Assembly: GCA_004352715.1 (NCBI GenBank)
Contig: SCFE01000074.1
Location: 286,041-350,040, forward strand
Direction of reading: 5' to 3'
Length of the DNA: 64,000 bases
Source of the DNA: Hofstenia miamia
Taxonomy: Eukaryota > Xenacoelomorpha > Acoela
Shown: positions 1 through 11,345 of the stretch, piece after piece
How positions within the stretch are numbered: the stretch's first letter is position 1
How the letters are laid out: each line of letters begins with the position of its first letter
Made by a program: the position numbers and the translations under genes
The notes under the pieces: model-generated
Database searches by the model: none
The model's input: only the letters and a program-made list of their open reading frames with translations
What the model was told of the DNA's origin: nothing

Positions 1-27
1 ATATATATATATATATATATATATATT
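1..27. repeat. (AT)n microsatellite at window edge
   Basis: Uninterrupted AT dinucleotides, cut by the window edge. It lies in the region downstream of the second PPP1R42 coding exon (minus strand). Confidence 0.95.
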
Positions 28-333
28 AGTAACTTTCATGATAAATTCCTAGAAAGAATTTTGTAAATAGGCAATTGATTGAAATGTAGGTAATATATTG
101 AATTTCGACACAGAATTGAGATCGAATTATCGCAAAAAAAACTCGCTAAAATGCGATTGCTATAACATTTTATCTTTGAAGTAAATAAGGTAAATGAAAA
201 CAGAGTGTGAACATTTACAGAAAATAAACCAAATGTTCATGCTGAATACTGCTGTCCTAGAAGGATACGTTTGAGATTAGATAACATAGTGGACAAACCT
301 TTGTAAACTCTAAAAATGGCAATAGAAACTTAC

Positions 334-500
334 AATTTTTCAATGTTGCTGCACATATCCAGATTCTCGATCTTTTCTACGTCATTGTTTTGTAAGTATA
401 AATGCGTAAGATGATTAAAGAGTATAGTATCTGGGATTAGCTTAATAAAGTTATTGTAAAGATATACCACAGAAAGTGACGTACATTCTCGTAAATCTCC
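334..500 (-). CDS. PPP1R42: PPP1R42-like coding exon 2
   Basis: 167 nt, entered in phase 0 after a TTTTTTAG acceptor (508-501) and left in phase 2 before a GTAAGT donor (333-328). It encodes two and a half leucine-rich repeats ending NIEKL. The next exon must supply the third base of the last leucine codon and is not in the window. Confidence 0.85.
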
Positions 501-1291
501 CTAAAAAATTATAATAATGAACTAGATATTTACCGAATACAAACTATAAGATTAGCATTATTAACTAAAAATAAAAGTCATATAGAAACCTTCCCAAATT
601 AATAAGTAGGTCATGTTCAATAACATGACTAAATAAATGAGTGAACATAATTTTGCAAATTAAAACTATAGGTAGGTAAAATTAAAACGAACTGCGAACA
701 TGACAAAGCAAAAATATTTAAAGAAACTCTAAAAAATTTCAAATTAGTCAAATTAGAAACTTGGAGTAAATCTAGTTACAACTGAAATTATGAATATGTT
801 CACAAGGGGATGTTAAAATTCTTTATTTGATGCTGTGATATGCAGGATGTCCAGTTAAATAAATCGCAATGACCATCTTAAAATTCGCATATACGATTTT
901 GGTTATAAAATTGTAAAATTCTATATACAAATGATTTCTTGACATTAATCCAATAAAAATTATGATGTATTTTGAAGACCTTAGTAATCTATATAATGCC
1001 CATTAAATTGGCTAAATGATAGATAAATATTAAAAGTTCGATTCACTGAATAACTAAAAAATTTAAATATAACAGGCTGATATAATGCGAGGTAATAAAT
1101 ATGAATAGTTCAATAGCTAAATCAAGAAATTGCTAACAAGGCACAAATAAATTATTAAATCTTACGATTTCAGCAATATTTTTATCGTTACAATTGAGAT
1201 GTGTTAACCTCTTGAGGTAAGAACTTTCTTCGCCCTTCTTAATTTTTGACTTGGCGTGTTTTAGGATAAAACTAGATGTTAATATAACCAT
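334..1291 (-). CDS. PPP1R42: PPP1R42-like leucine-rich-repeat protein, 5' part (2 coding exons)
   Basis: Gene-level entry: exon 1 is 1291-1166 and exon 2 is 500-334 on the minus strand; later exons lie left of the window. The 97 complete codons begin with MV-x-LT, then a basic stretch, and the first repeat strand LKRLTHLNCNDKNIAEI joins in phase 0 to GDLRECTSLSVVYLYNN and NHLTHLYLQNNDVEKIENL. These are SDS22-type leucine-rich repeats (LxxLxLxxNxI, with IENL). The start, repeat spacing and the VxYLYxN and THLYLQNN strings match what I remember of PPP1R42 (LRRC67/TLRR), a protein phosphatase 1 regulatory subunit described from testis and centrosome or manchette. Those roles are family knowledge, not visible here. 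Another SDS22-class axonemal LRR protein is the main alternative. The ATG is the first in frame after a TTTTAG acceptor-like site. Confidence 0.85.
1166..1291 (-). CDS. PPP1R42: PPP1R42-like coding exon 1
   Basis: 126 nt, exactly 42 codons, ending in phase 0 before a donor reading GTAAGA on the minus strand. It holds the N-terminal MV-x-LT start, a lysine-rich linker and the first repeat strand ending NDKNIAEI. The reading is open a little further upstream, but the ATG at 1291-1289 gives the family-like N-terminus. Confidence 0.85.
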
Positions 1292-1316
1292 TAGATAACT
1301 AAAACATAAACAAAAA
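1292..1316 (-). promoter_or_regulatory. Splice-acceptor-like 5' boundary of PPP1R42-like gene
   Basis: On the minus strand a T-rich tract ends in TGTTTTAG (AG at 1300-1299), followed by only 7 nt and then the ATG. No promoter or long leader can sit in 7 nt. It is either the acceptor of a 5'-UTR intron or a spliced-leader trans-splice site. The coiled-coil gene has the same arrangement. Confidence 0.5.
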
Positions 1317-3562
1317 TTATAAATACACAATCGGTTCGCATAATTAAATATATCTATTGTAACTGATTGCTACATTTACAGTGTATTACACTATGCCACG
1401 CACTCCTATTCAATATATTGATTTACCATGCTGTTTACAAAAGAAAGCCTTAGAAAATGCGAAATGCTGATCTAGGATCACATTTTCTTCTGTTGATACT
1501 TTTAAAGAAACAAATTTTTTAAAGCTTACAAAATTTTGAAATGTAAGCAAAATACAAAATTATGCAAGACACAAAGAAATTTTTTTATAAACATTGTGTA
1601 TCCATTTGCTAAGCATTCTACCTCCAGGGCATGATTTAACATGTAATCTTGTACAAATGGCAAATGACTTTCTGCTTAAATCAGGAAACGCGACCAGTGA
1701 ACAGATATTAAGCAAAAATTTTATTGTAGGACAGTTACAAATAAAATAGCTTTTCTAAGCGCAGGCTGTAGATTTTTCTGGATTTATTCTTGTATTATTC
1801 GAGGGGTTCTCTTCAGGTGCATCTGTGAGCACTTGCCAATGATTCTTAAATAGCGGAGAATCAGTTTTGCTGTTCTCGAAACGGCATCTGTTGGTTCTAC
1901 TCCTCAAGTAGCTGTTGTTAATAAGAGCAAAGAATAAAATCTGTTCTCATAATTAAAAGTTACATTTTCAGTATAAAAGACGATGTTTCTACAAGATTTA
2001 TCGTGACAATTAGGAGACGTATATAAAGAAAACAAAGATTAACACGATGCCTAACTTAATTAATAGTTTTTGACTAATAGCAATCTGTCAAACTTTGTTT
2101 AAAGCTATTTTAGACTGTAAACTTAATTTAGTACTGGAACAGCTAAACTCGTATGGGTTTTACACTATCACATTTACATGTATTACAAGGAAATTTAAGG
2201 GAAGAGCGGTATCAAAAGTCATTAAACTCCCTTTTCTATTTCAGGATTCATAATTACAAAACCCTAAAATATGCACGGGCCTCTTGTTAAATCTCTAATA
2301 AGACAAATTTAATAAATTATCTTTGAAGACAAATGTGAAGAAAATCTAAATCAATTGTTAACACTAGAAAAGCGACATTAGATCAAAATAACCTTTAAGC
2401 GTTTTTGTTTTCATCATTATTTCATTCAGAAAATAACACTAGCAGGTACATATACTTCCAATTATGTTGAATTTGCTATTTGTAGAAATTTTGTTTCTAT
2501 TTAATAATTTTCGCATTTGAAACATCAGTGGTAAATTTATTCTCAAGGAGTAATCGCTGTTCTAGTATTAAAAATGTATTCTTAAAAAATTTCAATACCC
2601 AATAGCGTGAAAAATATCATAGTAATAAACTGCGGTAAACCAACGACACATAACTAACAATTGGACTCCTAATTATGTATGATATTACCAATAAGAAGTA
2701 CTTTTAGTACTATTCCTTCATACTATTGTGAACCTATTTTGTAGCTCTACAGGGTTAATAAATCTGATCGCTGTTATTGAAAAAATTTTGATCAATTTAA
2801 TTAAAAACCAAAAAACATTCATTTGTATGGTATATTATTTGATTTAGTAATTTAGAACTAATTTTAGCTTATATACATGAATAAGTATTTCTGAAGTACT
2901 ATTTTTGGTCCACCCATTGCTAAAACTGGTCTATTCTCTGTTATTATGTGATCATAATGAAACTTTGTTTCTAATATTCAGATATCCCTGGAAGTTTCAT
3001 AGATATAAGTCTAAATTGAATGATTGAATTTTTACTAATAAGTCCAAAGTCTATGTCTTAACATCATATGCAAGTAGTAAAAATGTTTGGGTAATAAAAC
3101 ATGTTGTGTATAATCTTCATGTTTAGGTAATATTTGGATATTTTGAGAAAGATTTAGATAATATTTATATACGATTTTTTTACTAGTAAGTAAACATTTT
3201 ACAAAGCAAGTTGGGCAATGATGTGCTCAATCTTCAAGCAATGTATCTTTGCTATCTACTAATATTTGACTAATTTTGATTTTGATTTCCGAACGATAAT
3301 ACAAGTTAACACTTAATATTTGTAGTTATTCTGTTACGCTTTTTGATAATTTCGGAAAATAATGTATGACAGTAATTGAATAATAATTAAGGCGACGAAG
3401 CTAGGGTTTTTCTTATAACTACATATTTGGAAATGTTATTGGGAAATATTATTACCCATGAGGAAGAAGTCAAAGATCTACTCGTAAAATCTTGAACCCT
3501 CCTAAAGTTTTAACCTTAAATGCTCTACCTACCTAAACTGTTCATGATAGAAACCATTTTAA
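1317..3562. other. Intergenic DNA, nothing recognised
   Basis: AT-rich sequence upstream of the PPP1R42-like gene, with no exon having both splice signals and recognisable protein, and no inverted repeat that I could see. Confidence 0.5.
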
Positions 3563-4170
3563 TTGCAACAATACAACACTATTGATATACTAATTACTGC
3601 AGCTTTTCAATTTAATAAGCAATTTATCAATGAGCTTGCAACATTTGAAGAAAATGGATATCCGCACAATTACATGAAAAATATCACTAATGATGAATTT
3701 AAGAACAATAATTTAAAGATAACACCGAACAATTCCAATTTAAAATCAATATATTTGCAATTACCTGTTATCTATCATACGAAAATCAATTAATTCAAGA
3801 ACATCATGAAAATTAATAAATTATTAAAGAAATCGAAGATTTTTACTATTTTTACATCAATTAAAACCGTTGATTTGTTTCAAAATAAAGATCGGGTTCC
3901 ACTATCGTTAGCCTCATCAATCGTATATTCTTATAATTGTGATGTCTGTGGAAAGACATACATTAGTGAGACTATACGACATTTTGAAACGCTTAAATCC
4001 GAACGTATTAATAGACGCCTTCAATCTGAAGTATTTACACACATTCATAACATCAATCAGGACAATTTTAGAATAATTTTAAAATTAAAAAAATCAAAAA
4101 TAGCTGAAGCCTTACTATGTATTTAAAGATCATGAAAAATCAATGTTGAATGGACAGAAGAGCATAAGAT
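3563..4170 (+). pseudogene. Penelope-like retroelement relic (RT tail plus GIY-YIG endonuclease)
   Basis: Two adjacent broken reading frames resemble the C-terminal half of Penelope-like elements. The first (3563-3793) has the post-RT linker, with ELATFEENGYPHNYMKNI and later LQLPVIYHTKI, the position of the usual NGYP and YLxLPYI motifs. The second (3806-4126) has the GIY-YIG-type core VYSYNCDVCGKTYISETIRH with a conserved CxxC, then HIHNINQDNFRIIL. The closing K-x-x-LN signature is reached only by a frame change near 4125 (KSMLNGQK). The linker and endonuclease are separated by a stop, and the RT palm is absent. This is a dead 5'-truncated copy. The assignment rests on motif order and has not been confirmed by a search. 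Confidence 0.7.
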
Positions 4171-4256
4171 CACTCTATTTATGTTAATTAATTATTGTAG
4201 TATATTGTAAAATCTGGATCAATTTCCCACAAATTTTATGATTTCTGCAGATGACT

Positions 4257-4288
4257 ATTATATATATATATATATATATATATNNNNN
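4257..4288. repeat. (TA)n array running into a 5-N gap
   Basis: TA dinucleotides from about 4257 to 4283 end at five Ns (4284-4288). The sequence right after the gap is a second copy of DNA found at 5955-6490, so the join may be artificial. Confidence 0.9.
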
Positions 4289-4292
4289 TGTG

Positions 4293-4828
4293 GTAATGTG
4301 GACTAAATGACAAATAAAATTCTTGATTTCATAGAAAAAACTCAGATAAATATTTTAATGTACATATGAGAAAATTTTGAATGTCCCATCTAATGTCATT
4401 GATCTTCATACCGCATTCATGTTAAATTTTTGTTCATATTGTCATAAAGATTTGCTATTTCGAACTCAATGTCCATATGTTGGTTTCAAGATTTCTTATG
4501 TTGATAAAATGTACCAACCCTTATTTACATTCATGAATATTTTTATATTAGATTTAACCAGAGTAGATAAAACTTGAGTTACTACATTGGCATTCAATTT
4601 TGGCTGTCAATTTTACCAACATAAGTTATCACAATTTCAGCAAGTATTTTCTCATTCTTAGTACATCAACATAAACTTAAGCATGAATGGGGTACGAATG
4701 TCAACATTATCAGATGGGCCAGGCAAAATTATATTGTATGCACATTAAAATATTTATTTGAGAAATTTTTTGAAATAAAGTATATTTTCATCATTCAAAA
4801 TAGAATACAACTTAATAAGGAAATGCTT
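4293..4828 (+). repeat. 536-bp direct duplication, copy 1
   Basis: Matches 5955-6490 at a constant offset of 1662 bases with no difference that I noticed. It begins 4 bases after the 5-N gap. Any ORF inside it (for example a 66-codon one at 4377) appears in both copies and has no recognisable product. Confidence 0.9.
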
Positions 4829-5954
4829 GATTGATGCTTGTTTTTTAGTTACAAGTATACAGCGCGTATTAGCGGCATCCATCATACTAAACAAATTCGG
4901 CCCTTGCCCACCGATTTTTTTCCATTTATTTAACAAACTTAGTTAGGCACCAATGGTCATTTTAATGTTAAATTTCCAATAGTTTGCAAATGTTTCCTAC
5001 ATGTTTTAATCTTAAAAGTAAAGCCTACAAGCGTGGTTTATTAAATTCCTTGGAATTTTTTTTGTAAAAATGTAGAGAGTATTTATTTGTGCATGTTCAG
5101 GATGAAATTATTAAATTATTAATAGAGAACAATTTTAATAAATCGCACGTTTATGGGGAAATAGCTCAAATATAGGAAATATTTAATGAAATGCATAATA
5201 AAACATATGTTAGATAGGCACTATGATGATAATAAATCAATTACCAATAAGTATGATAACTTGAAATAATTTTCTTTATGCATAGCAAAAGTATGTTCTT
5301 AGAAACTATTTCAGTATTTATTTCTTAGCAACTTATTATTGAATAAGTTATTTTCAGCTTTTACGCATTCTAAAAGGTCCCCTAACCGTGAACATAAGGA
5401 GAAGCTGCATCTATAAGTAGCCCCACAAACTTTTAAACAAAATTTTAGGTTTATGGATGTGGTATACAGACGAGGATTTGCGGTAAATATTATTAGTAAA
5501 CTACTAAAAAATATATAATTTCGAAATGAGATTTTTCTTTTAAAATAAGTTTTAGTTTAAGTATTAGAAGAATTTAGCACGTGTATAATTACCAAATAAA
5601 ATTATTGGCTGTTCATTAGCAACATATTTGCAGGTACATTCTCGTTTTGTACACCTAAAAAACTCAAACATTTTAGATTTATCTCTAAATTGACAATTGG
5701 AAATTAAAAAGACTCTGTGTACAAAGCGTGTACAAATATTCAGAATATTTTAGATTGCTGAATTATTATTTATTTACGGTTGGTAGTTGGTACTTTTTAT
5801 CAACATACGAAATCTTGAAACCGACATAGGGAATCTTGAGAATTGAGATCGACAAAGCAAATCTTTGTGACAATATGAACAAAAATTAGCATGAATGAGG
5901 TATACCTATAAAAAGGGACATCAAAATTTAGTTTTAGCAGTTGTTTATTGAGTT
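4829..5954. other. Spacer between the duplicate copies
   Basis: AT-rich sequence without recognisable genes. A short ORF on the minus strand at 4936-4754 has no motif. Confidence 0.5.
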
Positions 5955-6490
5955 GTAATGTGGACTAAATGACAAATAAAATTCTTGATTTCATAGAAAA
6001 AACTCAGATAAATATTTTAATGTACATATGAGAAAATTTTGAATGTCCCATCTAATGTCATTGATCTTCATACCGCATTCATGTTAAATTTTTGTTCATA
6101 TTGTCATAAAGATTTGCTATTTCGAACTCAATGTCCATATGTTGGTTTCAAGATTTCTTATGTTGATAAAATGTACCAACCCTTATTTACATTCATGAAT
6201 ATTTTTATATTAGATTTAACCAGAGTAGATAAAACTTGAGTTACTACATTGGCATTCAATTTTGGCTGTCAATTTTACCAACATAAGTTATCACAATTTC
6301 AGCAAGTATTTTCTCATTCTTAGTACATCAACATAAACTTAAGCATGAATGGGGTACGAATGTCAACATTATCAGATGGGCCAGGCAAAATTATATTGTA
6401 TGCACATTAAAATATTTATTTGAGAAATTTTTTGAAATAAAGTATATTTTCATCATTCAAAATAGAATACAACTTAATAAGGAAATGCTT
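5955..6490 (+). repeat. 536-bp direct duplication, copy 2
   Basis: Second copy of 4293-4828. Both end in GGAAATGCTT and then diverge abruptly. Identity this high points to a very recent duplication or to two unmerged haplotypes in the assembly. Confidence 0.9.
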
Positions 6491-8989
6491 TTTTAGACTA
6501 AAGTCATAATGTTGATGTCCTTTTTGATATTTTAATATTTACGCGTTATTCATGTTTATTTTTAGCAGACTTTGTCCATTGTTTGATAAAGAAACTGAAA
6601 TTGTTATTGTTACAGTATTTTCTAGTAGATTTTCGATTGAGTTCGAGTTTTGAAGATTTCTCTGCCGAGTTTTCCGATCGAGATTAGTGAGCTTATTTGA
6701 GTTCAAGTTCTTAGCATTCTGAGTACTAGGAAATGTTTATTTTGTATATCAGTTTGAAGATTACTGATGCCAATAAATAGTACTAATCGGAATTAATAGG
6801 AAAAAAATCAATAAGATCAAATTTAATTTTAATCACTATAGAAAAAATGTGTTTAATTATTTAGTTAAAGGGACAAAATATGCCTTCGTTTTTAAATGAT
6901 CGACAATAAAATATTATTGATAGGAATCATCGAAAAAATTAGTTTATTATAAGTTAATTATATCGCCTTATGATATCATTCTCAAAAAATCTTTAAGTAG
7001 TTAAGTTCCTTGAAACTCATCTCATCCATCAAATTAGTTTTTTAAAGTTTTAAATTTTAGCAGAAGCCTATTTGGAATAAGGAAATGAGCTTCGATTCAG
7101 ATGATAAAAAATATGATAAATTGTGCTAATGATACAGTATTTCGTATAGGTCTACTGTATATTGCAAAAAGCAATCGATAAATGGTTTCTCAAGAAGAAA
7201 AAGAATTGCTAGTGATCTGCATGCTGTTTACTTATAAATTATGAAAGTATGCTAGTAAGAATAATTTAACTCATCCATTTTTGCACTTGATCGAATGGAA
7301 GTCTTTTTGAAATTCAACATAGCAGTATTTACAATTTTCTATTTGTATATATGCGTGCTGCAAGCATAATTTATTCTAAAATCAACCAATTCAGTACACA
7401 TCTACCAGTTGTTTTTCGGTGGACATTGTCTTACAGAATAGTACATTAGTACTGGTCAACAACATCTGAAGATATGTAGAATACAATAAATGTAGATATG
7501 CACGCACCTAAAATTTGTTAAGAAAATTGATAGCACTTTATTGATTATTCATTAGTTGGTTCTTATTAGGGTTTTTGTAGCTATGCATACATTTAAATTG
7601 GTAGTACTTTATTTATTATACTTTATTTGGCTTTTATTTGGGTTTCTTAAAAAAAGTGTTTTTGCAAATTTAGTGTTCTTGATTTTCTGAGTAATATTTA
7701 AAGTTAACTTTGTTTACCTGGTGTTTATGCAAGTGTATTTCACTTCTTAAATGCCCTCAGAGCTGTTAATTTAAACTGGCTCCAAGATGGGCTTTGGTTT
7801 CTCCAATGTTATAATTATTACTTTCTTCGCATTGGTATTTTCAATGAATGTAGTCAACATTTTGTTGATAGAATTTTGAATATTTTAAAAATTTCTGATG
7901 GGGTGGTAACGATTAATTTTTTTCTAATATATAACTTATTAACAAACTAAAGATTAATTAATAGTCACTCTTAATTTAATGATCACTTCTGTGCTAACAT
8001 TTGTTGAAAAAATGCAGTAAAAACAAAGAAATTGAATAGGCGTTTTCTCTATCAAATATTTTCAGATAACTTGCAAAGCAAGCGCACAAGGATATTTAAC
8101 AGTATTTGTTTCAGTTGACTAACAGGTCTTGCATAAAGCAGAACGAAATAATCGGAACTGACTCTGATTAATAGTTAAAGCAAATTTGTTTTTGTTAGAA
8201 TATATTAACGATTAATCATTGAAAAAGTAGTACTTAGAGTGAAATTTCGAGTGCTATCCTTAGACTTAGCGCGAATTTCAGGATTCGGCTGAAGCCATTT
8301 TACGTTTAAAAGGATTTCAATTGCAACTATTTTTGGGAATTAAATTAAATATTCTTCAATTTTTGAAGTAAAACTGCTGCAAATTGCTATTTCAGGCGAA
8401 GTATTTCCAATATGTATATTTACTTTAGGTGTAAATTATACAATGTACACCTTTTAACCCAAGAATAACCTTTATTAAAAAACATGATGGAACAACAAAA
8501 ATTATAGAATCGATTTCAATAAAGCTTTAATGTACGTATATTTGCAATGGAGAGCCCACTTTGAGGCTATTCTGAATTTCGCATTGCTAGAGCATAGCGT
8601 TTACAAATACAGTAATGTTATTAACAAATATTTGATAAATTTTCATGTTTCACTTGTGTTCCTACAAGCGTAAAAAAGATGTGAGCAAATTAACATAAAT
8701 TCAACAATACTGTCTTCACGCAATCAATCACGGGATGGTATAGAGATTGTCCAAAAACAATTCGCAGATCTTCATTTGTTGAAGTTATCTAAAGGAAAGC
8801 TCAAACTATTTTAATTCTATTTCAACATTTTGGATGAGGCGTATGAAATAAAAATTGAAATTTTGGAAAAAATACTTTTTTAAAATATATATAAAGGATC
8901 CTTATCTAGCATTTGCGAGAGCAATTACTGGTCGGTTAATGCTTTCATCTTAAGATGTCAGAATCATTGTTCAACTTTGCCTCTACTTG
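6491..8989. other. Intergenic DNA, nothing recognised
   Basis: AT-rich, no ORF or repeat boundary that I can support. Confidence 0.5.
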
Positions 8990-9360
8990 TGTGACTATTG
9001 TGCGGTTCTGTCTCGATCTTATTTTTTATGACTGACTTGTTCAATAATATTCAGGTCTGGGCTAGAGGATGGCTGGCGCCAATGAAGATTGGGGACAGCC
9101 CATTGTCGTCTTGTTTTGATTCTGTATCATTGAGCGCTGACACTGCTACTAGCTGATATTGCAATGACCAGACCTTTTCAGACTTCCTTGAATAGCCCGC
9201 TTGTGGACTGCAATCTTTGCTTGTTGAGCTGAGTGTCCATAATTTTGAACACTTTGCATTCTTGATGCCCGTTCTGATGGCGCTGAAAGATGTGGCTAGC
9301 AGTGGGATGGGTGACATTCACTATGGTTCATGGAGCCCGGCCTCACTAGAGAATCTTAAA
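8990..9360. other. GC-richer island of unknown origin
   Basis: This block is clearly richer in G and C than its surroundings. The minus strand has an 88-codon open frame (9317-9051) without a recognisable motif or obvious splice sites. It may be a decayed transposon or a fragment of a foreign or host exon. I do not recognise it. Confidence 0.35.
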
Positions 9361-10889
9361 AAAATATCTCTAAGGCTCTAAATATTTGAAGGGAATATAC
9401 ATTTCCATGTTTTGAAGTGATTGAACTTAAATATTCCGTTTAATATATAAAGTTGCATATCAATTGTAAAATTGCTACGAACGTCTCAAGCTCAATATCT
9501 ATCTAGAAACGACCGAGCGACATTTAGTAAGGCTATCTAAATGTCTACGTGATCGTTTAATAGCCCATCAACAAAGAGCAAGGGCTAGTCGATGTTGGAC
9601 TTGTAATAATGTGAATTTTGTTAATTGCTTTTCGTGGGACTTTTAGCGATGAGCCCTTTCCGAAATATTATTGGCTAGCAAATAACCCTACATTCAAAAC
9701 TCCGCGTTTTGTTTATACTACGTTGTTTGTGTAGCCACACATTGATTTAGAATTTATTCAACTGCCACCTGCTTAATGTTGTATGTATATAAAGTCTTCG
9801 CTTAAATTCAATTGGGCCTCAATAATATGATTTGAGTGAAAAAATTTAAAATATATTTTGATTTTCATCCAAAATATCATTTCGTGTAAAGTCTCTTCTC
9901 GTAGCTTGCATGTAGGGGTGTATAGTATTGTCTTTGGTATTGCAATTTTTTATCAAAAAATATATTAGTTAAAATATTTAAGTTTGTTTCAAAATAAAAC
10001 TTTGAAAGAAATTATTTCTGAATGCAATTTTGTACAGATCACAATTCTTTGATTTAAAAGAATATCTGTATATCAGGGTTATTGGGAATAAGTTCTTCTA
10101 GTAAGCATCATTAAATCTATCTTAGTATGACTAAAATATTGAAAATAGATTATTTATACATTTTTCCCTAATAATTAAATTTTTTTGAAATATTGCAAGT
10201 ATTGTGTTGACAATCATTCATTGCACATGTACACCCCTGCTTGCTTGCATGCATTCGTGAATACATAGACATATCCAAACTACCGATTCTATAATTTTGC
10301 TTGCTATTTTTATTTCTATGAGCATCTCCCGAACTTCAGCTAAGTTTTCACTGTGATTTATAAGAACAGATGATGAATTTGGTTAATCTATTACATCTAA
10401 GTCTGCTGATTGAATTTTGAAAAGTGTAATGGCATAGCTTCATCATGGCAAAATGTTTGGAAATCAAAACGCATAAATTGTTGCTTATAAATGTTTAAAA
10501 ATTACTATTATTTCAGATGATTTGTGATACTAGCATATACTAGAGCTACAACACTTTTACCAAAACCCCCACCATAATTTTTGAATATCAATTATTCAAA
10601 TTTTATTGTGCAAAGCATGGCCATAAAGAAAGTGAAAATGTACATGCTGTATTAACATGAAATATTAATGTTGTATTTAACAATATTTTATGTAAATTTT
10701 ATATTAGGTGCCCCTGGTCCAACTATTTCCACTCTACTCCGCTGGTTGCAATGCATCAATTGTTTTTATGTTTCAAAGTTGGTTTTTACAAAATATCATC
10801 TGACTTTTTTTTGTTAACAAACGAAGTATTTAACAATAGTTAGTAAAAATAAGTTCGTGTTTCCGTTCATCGATTTAACGCCCTTGTAT
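9361..10889. other. Intergenic DNA, nothing recognised
   Basis: AT-rich sequence without supportable features. Confidence 0.5.
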
Positions 10890-10891
10890 TA

Positions 10892-11153
10892 CAGTAAGAT
10901 TGTTTAATTGGGGCTTTCGTGAAATCCCTAAAATTTCAGTGAATTTGTGAAATTACTATTTCACTTAAAAAACGGCGTAAAACAACTAAGTGGAGGAGCT
11001 GGGGTTGAGTGTAGGTTTAGTATTTTTCCAATAAATACATAAATTATCTAGGTATTTTAATGTTTTTATGAAGTGGCGAAATTGAAATACCAATTTTACA
11101 ATTTCACTGAAATTTAAGGATTTCACGAAATGCCTAGTTTCACAATCTTACTG
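10892..11153. mobile_element. 262-bp MITE, Tc1/mariner-like, TA target duplication
   Basis: The ends are long imperfect inverted repeats. The left arm reads CAGTAAGATTGT, then TTCGTGAAATCC, then AATTTCAGTGAA; the right arm read in reverse gives the same blocks in the same order over about 70 bases. TA dinucleotides flank both ends (10890-10891 and 11154-11155). The centre has no coding capacity. TA duplication with CAGT termini is typical of the Tc1/mariner superfamily. Confidence 0.8.
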
Positions 11154-11345
11154 TAACATATATATGTATACCATTTTAGAGTAGTACAAAAATGTATCCT
11201 GCCTCTAGATACTATGGTCTTATTTCAAGAAAATATATCAATTCGTCTGCCTTTTCTATTAACACAACGCTTATTAATTAGTAGTTATATAAATCATCCA
11301 AAAACAGTTCATAATACGCAACTGGTTCAAACACATTAGCATCTA

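Noticed and set aside
4377-6239. Identical 66-codon ORFs at 4377-4577 and 6039-6239 as a gene pair
   Set aside because: They are identical only because the 536-bp DNA block is duplicated; no start context, splice sites or motif support coding.
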